A stretch of 64,000 nt of DNA from Trogon surrucura. Lineage: Eukaryota; Chordata; Aves; Trogoniformes; Trogonidae. The position numbers and the translations under genes were made by a program. The stretch lies in NCBI GenBank assembly GCA_020746105.1, contig CM036635.1, forward strand, positions 11,674,001-11,738,000, given 5' to 3'. Shown here one piece after another: positions 34,801 to 47,600 of this stretch. Below the pieces are notes generated by a model. The model was given only the letters and a program-made list of their open reading frames with translations, did no database searches and was not told the origin of the DNA. Numbering within the stretch: the stretch's first letter is position 1; the number at the start of each line of letters is the position of its first letter.

Positions 34801-34884
34801 TTGCCTATTCTGCCGTGTACTCTCCTGTAACTACCCCTCTAGAAAAACAAATAAGCGGTTGAAAACAAACACATTTAGCCAGCC
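31836..34884. other. Noncoding single-copy DNA
   Basis: No exon or named transposon is seen. A short TCC/CTC repeat sits at 33361-33381. Short AT-rich patches near 33480 and 33810 carry TAAT cores. Confidence 0.55.
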
Positions 34885-34980
34885 GTTTACATGGCACTTG
34901 ACAAACACAGATTACAGTGTGTTCCTGCCCCCAAAGACTTTGCAGTCTCCACAAAGCAGCACAAACATTAACCAACAGAT
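34885..34980 (-). mobile_element. Ancient MIR-like SINE (minus strand)
   Basis: GGCACTTGACAAACACAG, then CCTGCCCCCAAAGACTTTGC and AGTCT match the minus-strand form of the same tail family as 26284 (consensus CTGTACAAACACA, CCCTGCCCCAAAGAGCTTAC, AATCT). It is diverged and truncated. Confidence 0.55.
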
Positions 34981-35850
34981 CCTGGGAGGAAGAGCTGAGG
35001 GGACTGCTGCTGATGTGCCTCAGGTAGGGAAGATGGGAAGGGAGAGAAGAGGATGCTCTTGCATTTGGGAGATGCTGGGAGGGAGACCCTGTGTATCTCT
35101 CTCAGCCCAGCATTTGCAGGGTGAACCATCCTGGGTCCCTCGGCACCACCAGCTCATCCCGGCTCCAGGGAGGCAGCACGTGCCTCAGCAGCTTTCGAGC
35201 GCTTTGGGTTTGAGGCATTTCTTAATTGTTTGTTTGGATATTTTCTAGTGCAGGAAGATGACTTGGCTTTCCTTGGTCTTCTCTGGGGCATCGTCCCTGC
35301 CCTCCAAGGGACAGGCTCACATCCCTTCCCGCCTTGCCGAGGGGACAAGGGTGATGGGGACAGCAGAAACCTAATGGCTTTGAGAAGCAGAGGGCAGGCA
35401 ACATCGAGGAATAAAAACTGAGGAGACTGGAAACAGGAACCCCTCCGCACTGGCTGTACAAAACCAAGGGAATCTTCTCCACGCACAGGGCTTGCTGCTG
35501 AAAGGGGATGCTGCATTCCCAGCATATATTTTCCTTTTTAATAATGCTGCGCTTTAAAATCCAGCAGCGACAAGGAGGGAGGAGAAGGGGATAGAGCATT
35601 TCAGCATTAACACTGCTTTTCTGTTCGTAATAACATGCTGGTACTTTTAGGAGTGTCTCGGAGCTTAAGGGGTGAAAGGTGAAGTTATCTTTCAAGAACA
35701 GCTCTAACACTACAGAGCTACTTAATGCGAGCTGGGAATAATACAGGGCCGCGAGTTTAACTGGACAATGTTGTACTGGGTTAGTTTCATCCCGTCGGCG
35801 TTGGATTGTACCGTTTTCCCATTGAGTCAGGGGTTTAGTCTTCTTTCCTG

Positions 35851-35911
35851 CTTTTTTTTTCTTCCCCCTTCCTTCCCCCGCCTCTTCTTTTTTTCCCTTC
35901 TCTCCCTCCCT
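35851..35911 (+). repeat. Polypyrimidine tract
   Basis: Sixty-one bases are all C or T except for one G at 35880. It is mixed rather than a clean microsatellite. Its minus strand gives a lysine/glutamate-rich open frame by composition. Confidence 0.85.
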
Positions 35912-38900
35912 CACTTCGCTCAGACCCAATTAGCGTATCTGCTGCTTTGCTGGTGCAGCGATGGTTCCTTCTGGCTGCCAGGACGAGTGTCACAGCTCCT
36001 GCGGCGGTGGCCCTTGTGCCAGCCCCGGCGTGCCCGTGCGAGGCAGCGCAGCGCTGGCTCCGCGTGTGCATCCGTGTGCACGTGCACCCACACGTGCTCA
36101 CACGCAAAATCTTTTCCTCTCCCAGCAAGCCGTGCTGTGTGCAGGTGAGCAGAGGCGATTGCTTCTACAAGGGCTTTTGTACAAGAGGGAAATTGCAAAT
36201 CTTTCCGTGTTTATCGTTTTTCCCTTGTTCATTGCCGTGTGATGCAAAGAGCGCCCTTAGCCCTGTACTGTGGGTTTTCTTCCCCCCCCCTCCGCAGGTG
36301 AGGCTGGGAGCTGTGAACAGACTCTTCCAAAGGTGTTCGGGAGTGCTGCTCTGCCCAGTGGGCTAGGAATTGTCTCTTCTTCCTTGCTCTGGAGGATTCA
36401 TTTGCATTATCCATCGCTGCCTGGGCAGACTGAGTAGATGCTTTTGTAATGAGTCTCATGTTTCTTAGGACTGGGGCAAGTGAAAATCTTGGGAATGCTT
36501 TTATTTCCCTGCCTAGGACGTGAGAACAAGCAACGGAGAAGTGCAGCGATGCTGCCTGCCTCTTCCAATACTCCTTCTTGCATTTTATTTTGCCTCTGGG
36601 CAGTGCAGGACAGGTCGTAGGAAGTACCAGGCTGCAGCACAGCCTGGAGTGGTATTTGTTAAGATGGATGAGGCTTTCTGTAAAAAACAGGGGCCCCATT
36701 TTCAAACTTAGGGCCATATTTAAAACCACAAGCTCTGGACAGTGGAAAATAAGCCGCTCCTTGAACTACAACTTCCCACTGAAATTTCCCTGGCTGGTGC
36801 CAGAACCTGGCAAAGCAGACTGATGATGGCTGGGAGAGGAGAGCACCGGGGAGGAATGTCAGCGTGTCATGAGAGTGTAAGTAAAGATTCACATCAGACC
36901 TTTACACTTTCTTTACCCTAAAATGTACTGGAAATCCTATTTCTGTAGCCTTTTCTGTGTTATTTTTAGACTGGCTCCTAAGGAAGCGTGGCTTAGGTGA
37001 TAGCACTCCTTGTACTCAGCCGAGACCGGTTGTCAAACCTAACCTATTAACTTCTCAGCTCAGTGCTTTGCTTCACTGTCATGTGATTGGAGGAGTAAAA
37101 TATCAATGATTTTAACTACACATTTCGTACAAGTTGGTGGGCAGGTAAAGGAAAGAGGCTTTAACAGTGACAGACCCCACTGAGAAGGGCTGCAGGGTGG
37201 GTTCTGGTGGTATGAAATGTCAGAAGACCCACCCAGGCACAGATATCTTCAACACAGGCAGAAAATACAGTCCTGTTATGAAATACTGGGCACCAGAGAC
37301 TCTATTCCTGACTAAGGTTTCTGTAAGTGCAGTGACTGATGTCTGTAACAGGATGGTCTCAGAAGCTTTTCCCATGGTCGGGACAGTCACGTCTGTCTCC
37401 ACATTGGACTCTTTAAGTGTCTGCTAGGGGGTTGAACTCACAATCTGTTGGCAGAATTACTTTTCTGTGCCAGTGAGATAATGCCCGTTCAGCTGGCGAG
37501 CACCACCTTAGTGCCCATCTTGGCCAGGCTTCTTCAAGGGTAGCCCTCTGCCCCGTGATCCAGACGGGACCTGAGACACACAGCGAGACAGTCCTGGGAC
37601 TTCTGGAGAGGCCATAAAGCCAACAGTTCTGAGGAAAAAAGAAGCTGGCATGACTTTTAGTGACACCGGAGGAGCAAGAAAGGTGTTGGCTGATTTACTG
37701 CTCCGCAATTCGGCTTTGTGTGCTTTGAAACCACCTCCTTCCTCCTTGTTCTGCCGGTTTCTTCAAAAGAACACTAGACCAAACACTGGGACGGTACCAA
37801 GCTGCTGCGATCTCAGAATGTCAGCGGCATTGGTGGGTTGATTTTACTGGAAAGCTGGATTTTTTTCTTCTTCAGACTTTCTGTACTAGAAAGCAGGGTA
37901 GCCAGACAAATATTTGTTCACTGACTCCCTTCCTCTTTTTCGCTGTGCAGCAGGGATTGTGTGGTTTTGATTTCAGTGTATTTTGGGAAGGTTCCTTTCC
38001 CACTGGCACCCCACGACAGCATCCCGGAGCTGAGAGGTCGTGAAGAGCTGGGCTGCTCCCTTGCATGGGGCTAAATGCGATGTACCGGGGCAGGAGTGGC
38101 TGCAGTCGGCTGGAAAGGTTCCCCGGAGCACCCCGCTGCAGCAGCAGGATATTGCTCCCAGGTGGAAAAAGTAATGAAGGAAAATATTGTGGAGTTTTAA
38201 AGATTTGAGCCTCCCAATTGCCCACTTGCTGCAAAGAGGAGCGTTCCTGTCGGGATCTGGTGCTGGGGCACGGGGTGAGTTGTAGCACTGCTGCTGTAAC
38301 CGGCCCTGCCACCCGTGCGCGTGGCAGGCGTGCAGCAGAGATGCCCATCATCATCACCTTCACCTTCTCTTGCCCAGGTTAGATGTGTTCCCTTCCTGCC
38401 CAATGCCAGGAGCCAATTCCTGCAGCGATAGCTAAGGGGTTGGGTACACTGTGTCCTCTGGAAACCGGCTGGGGTGAAGCTGCCCTGAAGGAAGCATAAA
38501 ACCCACGTGGCACCAGTATCCATTGGCCAAGGACGTTCAGCGTGGCCTTCTGCAGCACTGGTGATTCCCTGCGACAAATCCCATCAGAAGAGAAGCAAAG
38601 CGCGTTCAGGAAAAGGCTCCGGCTGCTCCTGCTCTGGGGTGATGCCGCAAAGGCAGCGAGCTGCGCCGCGTCGGCACGGCGCTCCGCGGGACGGGCACCG
38701 TGCACAAGGAGGAGGAAGAGACTTTGGCTCTTGTGCCTGACGATGCTGAAAGATCTCGGATCTCCTCGCACAGCTGCGGTTTGTGCAATCTGTCTGATGC
38801 TTCCTCCTACCTGCAGCTTCTTCCCACTGGCTTTTAATGAGCGAGGGCGACATAAACTTGCATAATGAAGGGCAAAGTCTAATTGAAGCTTGATCTTGAC

Positions 38901-41531
38901 TTTGCAAGACTCTCTTTCATGGCTGCAAACCCCATGCCAAGCTGCGCCTTGCTTTGCCTCATCTGCTTGTCCTTGCAGATGAGATGAGATGCTGCCTCAG
39001 GAGGGCCTGTGGTTGCTGTGCTGAGCAGCTTAAGGCAGATTAGGATCTTAATTCTTCAGAGAATGATCTTCTGATCTCTTTCCCTCCCTGCCAGTCAGCA
39101 GCAGCTCTGCAGCCCCACATCTTGGCTTTCCACCTCTGAGTGGAGATGACAGCTGAGATGTGCTGGCAGGGGAGCCAAGAAATCTGTGGTTTGAGATGCA
39201 CGTGAAGAACGAGAAGTTGTCTCTCCAAAATCCAAAGGTCCTTGGGTGCCATGTGGTGTTGCTGTCCCACAGCTGTGAGCTGGAGGTGAGGCACAGTGGT
39301 GACCCTGCTTCCACCAGCCTGGTGATTAACCCATCCTGCTCCTGTGTATTTTTGGAGGTGCCTTACAGTTGAGGAAAAGCAGAAAGGTCACACCTTCAGC
39401 CAAAAAATGAGTGGCTGGGATTGCAGGTGAGGACCAGCAGCTCCTCACGTGTGCACCAGCTCTGGTGGCATCTGAACCCCCGAGAGCTCAGAGGAGCAAA
39501 ATTGCTGCATATGGAATGGGAAAATGTCAGGTATTATGGAGACAGGGGAGTGCAAATGAATGAAAAGAATGTTGATGGAAAAAGGTATCTAGAAGGCATT
39601 ATGAGTGAATTCAACATGAAGTGCTCTGTAGGAGAACCACAGGGCATGGCTGGGACACTGCAGCTCATCTCCCCGATCAGGAGCTGGCTCGCTTTGGTCA
39701 GTGGCTCTCCCTTGTGCTTTCTGTGTCTGTTCACCTCCTGTCTTGCAGATATCAAGCCCTGACTGCAAAGGGCCTGATTTTTAACATCTTGTACCTGTGT
39801 GGGAATGAGGGGAAAAAATGGTAGGGACAGTCCTACTAACAGGTAACACATTTCAAATGATGTTTTCGTGCTGAGCTCACCGCAAGCCCAGATGAGGCTG
39901 GTATGCAAACCCGGCTCTCCCTGGCCTATGAACAGTGATTTGGATACAGGCAGCAGGAGCCCATCTCCAGACAATTTTCCCTTCTTGTTTCTGAGCTGCA
40001 GACCAGCATACGGGTATCTGCATAATCCCCCTGCGGCCCCAGGGAGGTCTGGGTTTGAGAGGGTAGAGGGCTGTGGTGGTATTTAAAGCTGTCCCCAGCC
40101 ACTCGGAGGATGTGGTCATTATTCTTGTGTCCTGGCAGCTGGCTGGGTCCTCGCCGTGAAACCAAAGCAAAATAAATGGGCTGCTTACCCTGTCCTTCTG
40201 CTGCTTGTATCACAACTTTTGATTTTGTCATAAAGCTGCTTGACTTGATTGAGAGCGCCGTAATAATGATACTTACCGAGGGGGTTTCATCCAGCAATCT
40301 GAAATTGAGGTCCAACGATCCTCACTAATGAGCCTTTTATTGCATCCATCTGGCCATGGCGGGAGCGTTCCCGTTGGCGCCGGTCGCTGGCGTGTCCCTT
40401 ACCTCGGTGGCACGTCCCTACTGACACCCTGCGCCTATCCCAGCCCAGTCCCCCAGAGCCTGAGACACCGAGAACCTCTGGAGCTCTGGGTCTGCGTGAC
40501 CTGGGCACGTGTCTCTGTCTCCCTTTGTGGAGCTCCTTGCATGAGGTGGTGTCACAAAGGTGACACCTTTGTGTCACGACTTGCCCAGGAAAGGGTGCTG
40601 TGGATGCTACTGCCATTTGCAGTAGCTGGATTAACACCTGTATTTAAAAAAGAAAAGAAAAAAAAATAATCTCGTCGCTCCTGGTAACGTGCAGATGTCC
40701 TCGCTTTCCTTGCAAGCAGGCAGAGCCCTTGGCAGCAGGAAGGCTGAGCTGTAATTTGGAGGCCACTGTGCTGGATTTTTGAGACCCTGATGAATCTCCT
40801 CTGTTTTGTAAATTATCCAGAGCTTTTCTGTATTCCTGCTGCTAGTCCTCCCAGCTCCCCAGGGACGGCATGCAAGGGAAGTATGTTCTGTTCAGCAAAT
40901 TTATATTTATTCCTTTAATCCTTCAGCACAGTGGGGTGGCATCTCGGTGTGCTTTACCTCGCTGGGGACACAGGTGCCATCGTCCACGGTGCCCTGCAGC
41001 ACCAGGGACCCAGTGCCCAAGACACAAGTGGGAGGAGTAGCGAGGTGGATGGTGAGCGAAGGGAAGGTGCTGCTGCAGGCTGGGGGGATGGAAACGCGGC
41101 TGTCGAGCTCGTAAACTTGGGAGTGCTGCTGAGATAAAAGAGCAAACAAAGAGGGAGGGGAAAAAAAGCAAAGGGAGGCAGGAATGGCTTTTCCTGGCTG
41201 CACAGGTTGTTTGACTGGAGGCTGTGGGAGGTGGTGGGAATGGTTTGTGCTCCCCCCCAGCACCTCTGATCAGTGGGATGGGGGCTGTGAGTCCCCCTGC
41301 TCAGCCAGGGCAGCTCTGGAGGTGGCTGGACTGAATTTTGAATTTCCCTCAGCAGCTCCTGGCCAGGTGACGCAGTGATGTGTGTGTCCATCCATCTGGG
41401 TTGTTTTCTGAGCTCAGCCCTGTGGCACTGGAGAGTTCCTGTAGTACCTGGGTGCGGGAGCAGCTTTTACACTTTCACTGCCCTTGGAATTTTGTTGATT
41501 AGGAGGCATTTGCTAAAGAGTCCAAGACATG

Positions 41532-41571
41532 CTTGTGCTGTGAGTGGTTTTCTTGTGCTGTGAGTGGTTTT
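41532..41571 (+). repeat. Perfect 20-base tandem duplication
   Basis: The unit CTTGTGCTGTGAGTGGTTTT occurs at 41532-41551 and again, without a change, at 41552-41571. It is probably a recent slippage or duplication event. Confidence 0.9.
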
Positions 41572-43413
41572 CTGAGAGCAGCCAGCTCCTCGGGCACTAC
41601 CACTCTCCCAGCTCTCCTCTCTATTTCTCCTATGGCTGCTGGGCCTAGCGCAAAGCTGGGTGAAATCCGTGGAGAAGCTCCTTTTCCACGGGGTTTGAAC
41701 CAGCCCTTTTGCAAAGAAAGTTCTGGGCCATGCTGAGGCATCGCGGTTGCCTGACCGGGTCTCGCACAGCGTCGTGGTTCCAGAGCAAATGCTTTGCTAA
41801 ATGCCTGTTTTCACTGCCCTGCTTAGATCCATGTTCCTTTTTGTGCCCTGCCCTTGGGGGATCACAGAGCAAACCCCAGCTCACACCCTGGAGGATCCAG
41901 GTCCTCCAGTAGCCCCGGGTGCAACCAGCCGGGAGGATGCCGCAGAGCAGAGGGTACCCCAGAGACCCTGGGTACCTGAGCTGCTGATACACATGAAAGC
42001 CCTCCAGTTCCCTCCAGAACACAGGACACACTGACTACAACGTGCGGCATCTCTCAGATGACCACGCTCCGGGCTGGCATCTTTGCTCAGACGTGCAGTG
42101 TACCTGCCACCGTGACAGCCTGATGGCCATGTGGCATTATAATAGGATTTGCTCCATGTCTATAAACTGTTATCCTAAATATCATCCCAAATCCTTTGAT
42201 GCCCAGTGACAACCTGTCTCTTTAAATCTTTTTTTCCACCCCTGAGTAAAGCGGCGTGCTCTCAAATCGTTGGGAATTCCACGTATCCACCATATAATTG
42301 GATTATATTTTATATGTCTCCTAAAATAATGATATAGTTACATCTTACTCTAACAATGAAGTGACTCAGAACAGAGCACAGACTCACTGGGGCTGTATTA
42401 TAAATAATGCTGCCAAGCTGGTTGGGATTATCAGCAAAAGAACTTGTTAGCCTCTTGGAGAGCAGATGCTTAATTAGAGCTGGGTGACACAGATGGGTGC
42501 CTAATAAGGGGAAAACACACGTTTTGGTCTTCAAAAAGAACTAGGATCAGTTAATATGGCTTTTTCCACCTTATACTTAACTATTTGCCCAACTACCTCT
42601 TCTCTACTCTCCAGTTAGGAGCCCTAGGTCCAATTCCGTTGTCATCTTTGGTGAGGGATGTAGTTAGGTATTTGGTAAGACAAATGTTAAGCTGAGATCA
42701 GGTTTAGATGCTGCAATTTTTGTTTCCATAGCCCTGCTAATGTTTGGGGAATCACTTTCCTGAAGGCTACATGCAAGGGGTTATGTTTGGGGCATGACAG
42801 AGTTGAAGAAAAGGGATCGCTGTGGGAATGGAAAGTGAAAACATTTGCAAGCCGAAGGAGAAAGGTGTTTTCTTTGATCCGGTTTGGACCTCACTACAAG
42901 TGTAATAATCTTACCAAAATGTGAGGTGCTTAGTGACAGAATTTGGGTGTTTGCATGATGGTGGGAGACAGGACTTGTGCTCTTTCAGATACCTATTCTG
43001 TATTTCTGCCTCTTGCTGTTCAGCTCTGGTCTCTAGGTGCAGGTTACCTGCAGAGGGTGGAGAAAGCTTCTGGTGTTTGATGCTGGGAGCACTAATGGGT
43101 TCCGGTGTCTCTTAATGAGACATTCTGGTTCCATTGTATCCCTTGTGAGAGTGAGACCACCCTCCACCTCTGTCTGCTGGGCAGGATCAGTGCCCAGCAG
43201 GGAGGTTTCAGCTGGCCCATGTGTAGTCTGGTCTGCAGAAGTCCACGATATCCCTGTTAGTGGGGCTGTGATTCTCTGCATCTCCAAACCCCAAATTCCT
43301 TTTCTTCTGGGATAACTCCAGGTGGAGGTAGGCAAAATTCAAGGTTTAGCTATGGAAGCAGTGGCCTGATAGCACCTTCCAGGCTTGGGATCCTGATGTT
43401 TCAGCTATTCGGC

Positions 43414-43503
43414 ATCACAGAATCACAGAATGTTAAAGGTTGGAAGGGACCTTAAAGATCATCTAGTCCAACCCCCCTGCCAGAGCAGGATCACCTACAG
43501 TAA
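43414..43503 (-). mobile_element. CR1 LINE 3' end, minus strand, about 90 bp
   Basis: On the minus strand this reads as the end of CR1: a TCACAGAATCACAGAATG end repeat, then the TTGGAAGGGACCTTAAAGAT and CATCTAGTCCAACCCCCCTG blocks (plus-strand letters). It is heavily 5'-truncated, stopping soon after GCCAGAGCAGGATCACC. The terminal repeat looks typical and only mildly diverged. Confidence 0.9.
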
Positions 43504-44539
43504 GCATGTCAAATGTTTTCCCTTAGCCCTGCTCTTTTGGAAGCTCATGGTGACTCTGCGTGGCACTGGACAAGATTCTTAATTTAGGTGTCTTCAATAA
43601 ATGGCGTGAGCAAGTAACTGCAGAGGGAGGCTCTCTTCTGTGACATCTGTCCTGTTTTATGTCAGGAAGCAGCGAGCGGGTGAAGCAGACAAATGAAGAC
43701 TGGTGGCATGAAGGGTGTGAAGTGACAACAGGATGACAAAGCGTTTGGCAGGAGCCCCCAGCCATACTGGAGGAGAGCAGAGGTACCTCTGTCCCAGCCC
43801 TAGTAGCTGCATTTCACACCATTTTGGTTGGAAATTTCTTAGATCAACAGAATTGCTCCTTTATTCTGTTCTGCTAAGAAACAATGAGTAAAATTTCCTT
43901 CTCCTACAGACGCACTGTAGGAAAATAACGTCTACCTGCAGGAGGCGGGGGTAAATCTGTGCTTGAATCCTTCATAAAGGTCTGCATAATCCAGAGCGTC
44001 AGCATTTTGGAAAACATTAGCCTAGGTCTTTGTGCCTTTTATGGAATAACTTGTCAAGTCTGATTATCTATGCAAGTGTCTAAATTTCATACAGACCTTG
44101 ATTGAGAGGCAAGGAGTGACTTTTGGCTCTCTAGTGAGTAATCTGGAAATAAAAGAAATAAAAACGTAAAAGCACTTTTATCTGTATGTGTTTCAAAACT
44201 AGGGCTTTAGGAATTGAAAAAAAAAATCAAAACATGTTTTCAGGAGTTTGTAGTACAAATTACCCTATTAAAAAGTACACTGCTTATAAAAGGAAAAAAA
44301 CCCCACATAACTGGTTTGAGGGAAGAAGTGAGGGAAGTATTCAGCAGTGACTGATCTTCGTTGAATACATTTTCTCTGGGCCATTGTAACTGCTGGAACT
44401 TATCAAAAGAAATGGTTATTTTGATCATAAATGTAGTGGGTGGCATGATTTTCTTGGCATTTATTTGGCTTTAAGATGAACAATCTTTTCCTGTGGAAAA
44501 AACAAAACAAAACAAACCACAGAAAAACACAGAAAGGTA

Positions 44540-44685
44540 GATAATTAGTGTGCAGTAGTTAATGGGTAATTTAAAAGTTAATGAGCAGAGCTCATACCTT
44601 CATTCTGAATGGTATTTGTATTAGCTGAATATATTTTCCCCGTTTGAAAATGAATTTTCCTATGTAATGTTCACTTTGGTGACGC
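44540..44685. promoter_or_regulatory. Homeodomain-core-dense AT patch
   Basis: Several TAAT/ATTA cores, including GATAATTAGTG, GTTAATGGGTAATTTAA and GTTAATGAG, occur within about 45 bases, followed by non-repetitive AT-rich sequence. It is a candidate conserved noncoding element on motif density alone. Confidence 0.22.
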
Positions 44686-47600
44686 ATTCTTCCCAGCGAA
44701 TCCCACCGGTTATACCTTAGAGGTCACTTGGTCTGTCAGGGTGCTCCCGCATGGGGTTATTTTGCAGAACAAAGCCCTTGCTCACTACTACCCAGAGTAG
44801 GAGGGGATGCTTATTTTGCCCAGATGCCGATGCTTTAGCAGCTTTGGGTGCTTTTGGCTGCCCTAAATCCACAAAGTGGCTTTCCCTACCAAAACCCTAA
44901 TATAAAGTAGCTGCTTAGTAATTCAGGAGCGTTTTGCAAAGCAAGGTTTGGCAGGTGGGGTTTGTTTCCTGCGGCTGGTGCATGACACGGAGGAAATTCA
45001 GTTCTTATCTCCCTGACAAGCCCCATTATCTTGCAGACTTGAGGTCTGGAAAGACTGGTTTCTTTGATGGCCTTCCGATGAGGGTTGCTTTGCATCTGTA
45101 TTCAGACTCATCTGTTTCCTTGGCAAGCACCTTTTTCTATTCATTGTCCAGCTGAAGACCTGTGCTCTGGAGCTGATAGCTTGGGCCCTTCTCAAACACA
45201 ACCCCCCAACCCGGGGCTGACTCTGTGCATTGTCATGGACTTGCTTGGTGTTGGCAACACAATGGCCCAAATGGGCCTCTTTACCCTGCAAGCTACAGGC
45301 TCAACTGCCCTTTGGGCTTTTGAAAAGCCTCTTTATCTCCAAACAGCCTGATTTCCTCTGCCCCATCGTCTCTCCCTCCCCACGGCACCTACAAGGACAA
45401 GCAGGCGGAAAACGGGTCATCAGCTCCAGCACAGCCCAGGGGCTGGTGGCCTTTATGCTGTTGACTTTTCGGTGTATAAATAGCAGAAGAATTGAGTCGG
45501 GAGTTATTTTTATCTGCCACCCTTACGCTACAGGAGAGAACAATAGGGTCTGGTCTCTGGAGCAGTGGAAGGGCTGAGCAGCTCTCTCCGGGCTGACCCT
45601 GCTCAGATGGGCTCCCTGGCTCTTTGCATCAGACTTGTGATGGGAAAAGGGGGGAACTTTGCATGTTGAAAGCTATAATTGGCATGAGAACGCCTCCCAA
45701 GGTGGTACCGCTGGGCAGAAAGAGAGAGCATTGTCTTCTGCGTAGGAATGATTAAATCTTTTTGTTATTTATGTTTTTGTTCCTTGGGTGGAGAATGAGT
45801 GAAACCTCTGCAGCAAATGCTGAATGCTCTGGCAAATAAGCCCTACCTATTTCCTATATGTGCTGACAGGCATGGGAGCTTAAAAACATAGATTTTCTTA
45901 TCAGCCAAAACCCGAATCGTGCAAATACTATCACTAAGATGCAGGAGACCTGCCCGAGCCGTGAGCCAGAAATGGATCTGGACTGCCCGGTTCAGGGAGT
46001 CGCCCCTGTGGCAGGACCCCCCGGACACACCGAATTCTGTTTTCTCTGAGTCACGTCTGGAAAAGCCTGCACCAGCTTCAGACCCTCCAGCCAGAAACCT
46101 CTCCTGGGAAGGAGGATAGATAAACTGCTTTTGAAAGGGTGTAGCTAGGGCCATCTACCCTCTCTGCAATAATTTTGTGGGCAGCTTCCTTGCTTGGGCT
46201 GAGAGAGCCTGAGGTTTGGTCTCCATCGAGCTGCCCTGTGGCCCTGGGGCTCCACGGGCAGCCGGTCCTGCAGAGAGCTCAGCTGTTGGGGGGAAAGCTC
46301 AGCTTCTAGGGGAAAAAGGTTGTTTCAATTCACCTGAAGTTTTTCATAAATTGCACTGAGCTCAGCAAAATCTCCTTGTGAAACGGTTGGCAAAACTTTT
46401 CTCGGAAGGGAGGAGGAACAACATCTGTTCTGACATTCTTAACCCATTCCAAGTTCTTTACAGTCAGATTTTCAATATGTTGGAGTCATGTTTAAAAAGC
46501 TTACAAATAAAAAGGCTTTTGTTAGCAATAGTAATTCCTCTTTGCTCTCCCCTCCAGTTTTATGTTTTGTTTTACACGCGGAACTGTAACTTTGGCTTTT
46601 TGTGTCAATTTGAGCATTTTTGGTGGCAGAGAAAAACACTTTCCTGACCAGCTCCACAGGCTGGTGTGTGCCCAACTGATGCTGCTGGCTTACTCCTGCT
46701 TTACTTGGAACAAGTAAGAGGAAAGTCAGGCTTTTGGTATCCAACCCTAGATGTAAAACCACAGAACCTTCCCGGGCTATTAAAAATGTCAAGTCTCTCT
46801 TGACTCCTAAAGTATTTCCTCGCTGTCAGAGAATACTGGAGCTACTGAAATGAGATCCCTTCAGACACTGAATCCCCTGGGCAGGAATCCTGCAGCCAGG
46901 GCTGCCGTCGCACCCAGGCTGTGCCGTGGGTCAACATCTTGCCGCCCTCCACTTTGTGCCATGTCCTCTACGAGCTCGGGCACCAGCCCCGCTGCTTCCA
47001 CAGCTCGCAGGGAGCTGCAGAGCAGCACCTCGTTCAGCACAAGAGGAAAGCCAGACACTTTGGAGCTGTCTCCACCTCAGCCTCCCAAGAGACTCCTACA
47101 TGAGCAGCAACCCAAGAGTAACAAGCGTGATTTCATACCAGGAATCTGAAAAACATGAGCTGGGCTTTCTCATGCCATGAAACTGCACTTTCCCAGAAGA
47201 TCCCCCTCTTTACAGTTGTCTCGGTGTTCCAATAGCATCTGTGCCAAACAGATTTCTGCTTATGCTTTCAAGGACACTTTAATTTTTATCATCTCTGGGA
47301 TCCACTGCCAGAACTTCTGCTAATGTTTTTGATTGCCAGATGAGCATCGCCCTGTGCTTTCATTGCTCTCTGAAAATAACATCTTAAACCACATTATGCT
47401 GAAGCTGCTCTTCCACAGCTTCTCGAATGCCACCGAGCCAGTCTTCTCTGAAGCAATTTAGTGATGACACACAGCCAAAGGGAGGATCCCAGCTCCCGGG
47501 CTGCTGACGGGGACGAGATCCACCCTGATAGGACAGTCTTCCCTGACGTGAAGTGTTTGGCCCCATAAGGTGCTCAGCTCCGTACCTGCAAGGGTGAGGG

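Larger units (their letters stand above)
34981..43413. other. Long noncoding stretch
   Basis: No exon, RNA gene or transposon is recognised over 8.4 kb. Longer frames, such as the 235-codon minus-strand frame at 35222-35929, come from polypurine bias. AT-rich patches with homeodomain-type cores occur at 38830-38910, 40200-40330 and 42280-42480; GC-rich CpG-containing DNA lies at 35960-36120. Confidence 0.5.

Noticed and set aside
35222-35929. 235-codon minus-strand frame rich in Lys and Glu
   Set aside because: It arises from the antisense of a polypyrimidine tract and has no recognisable family.
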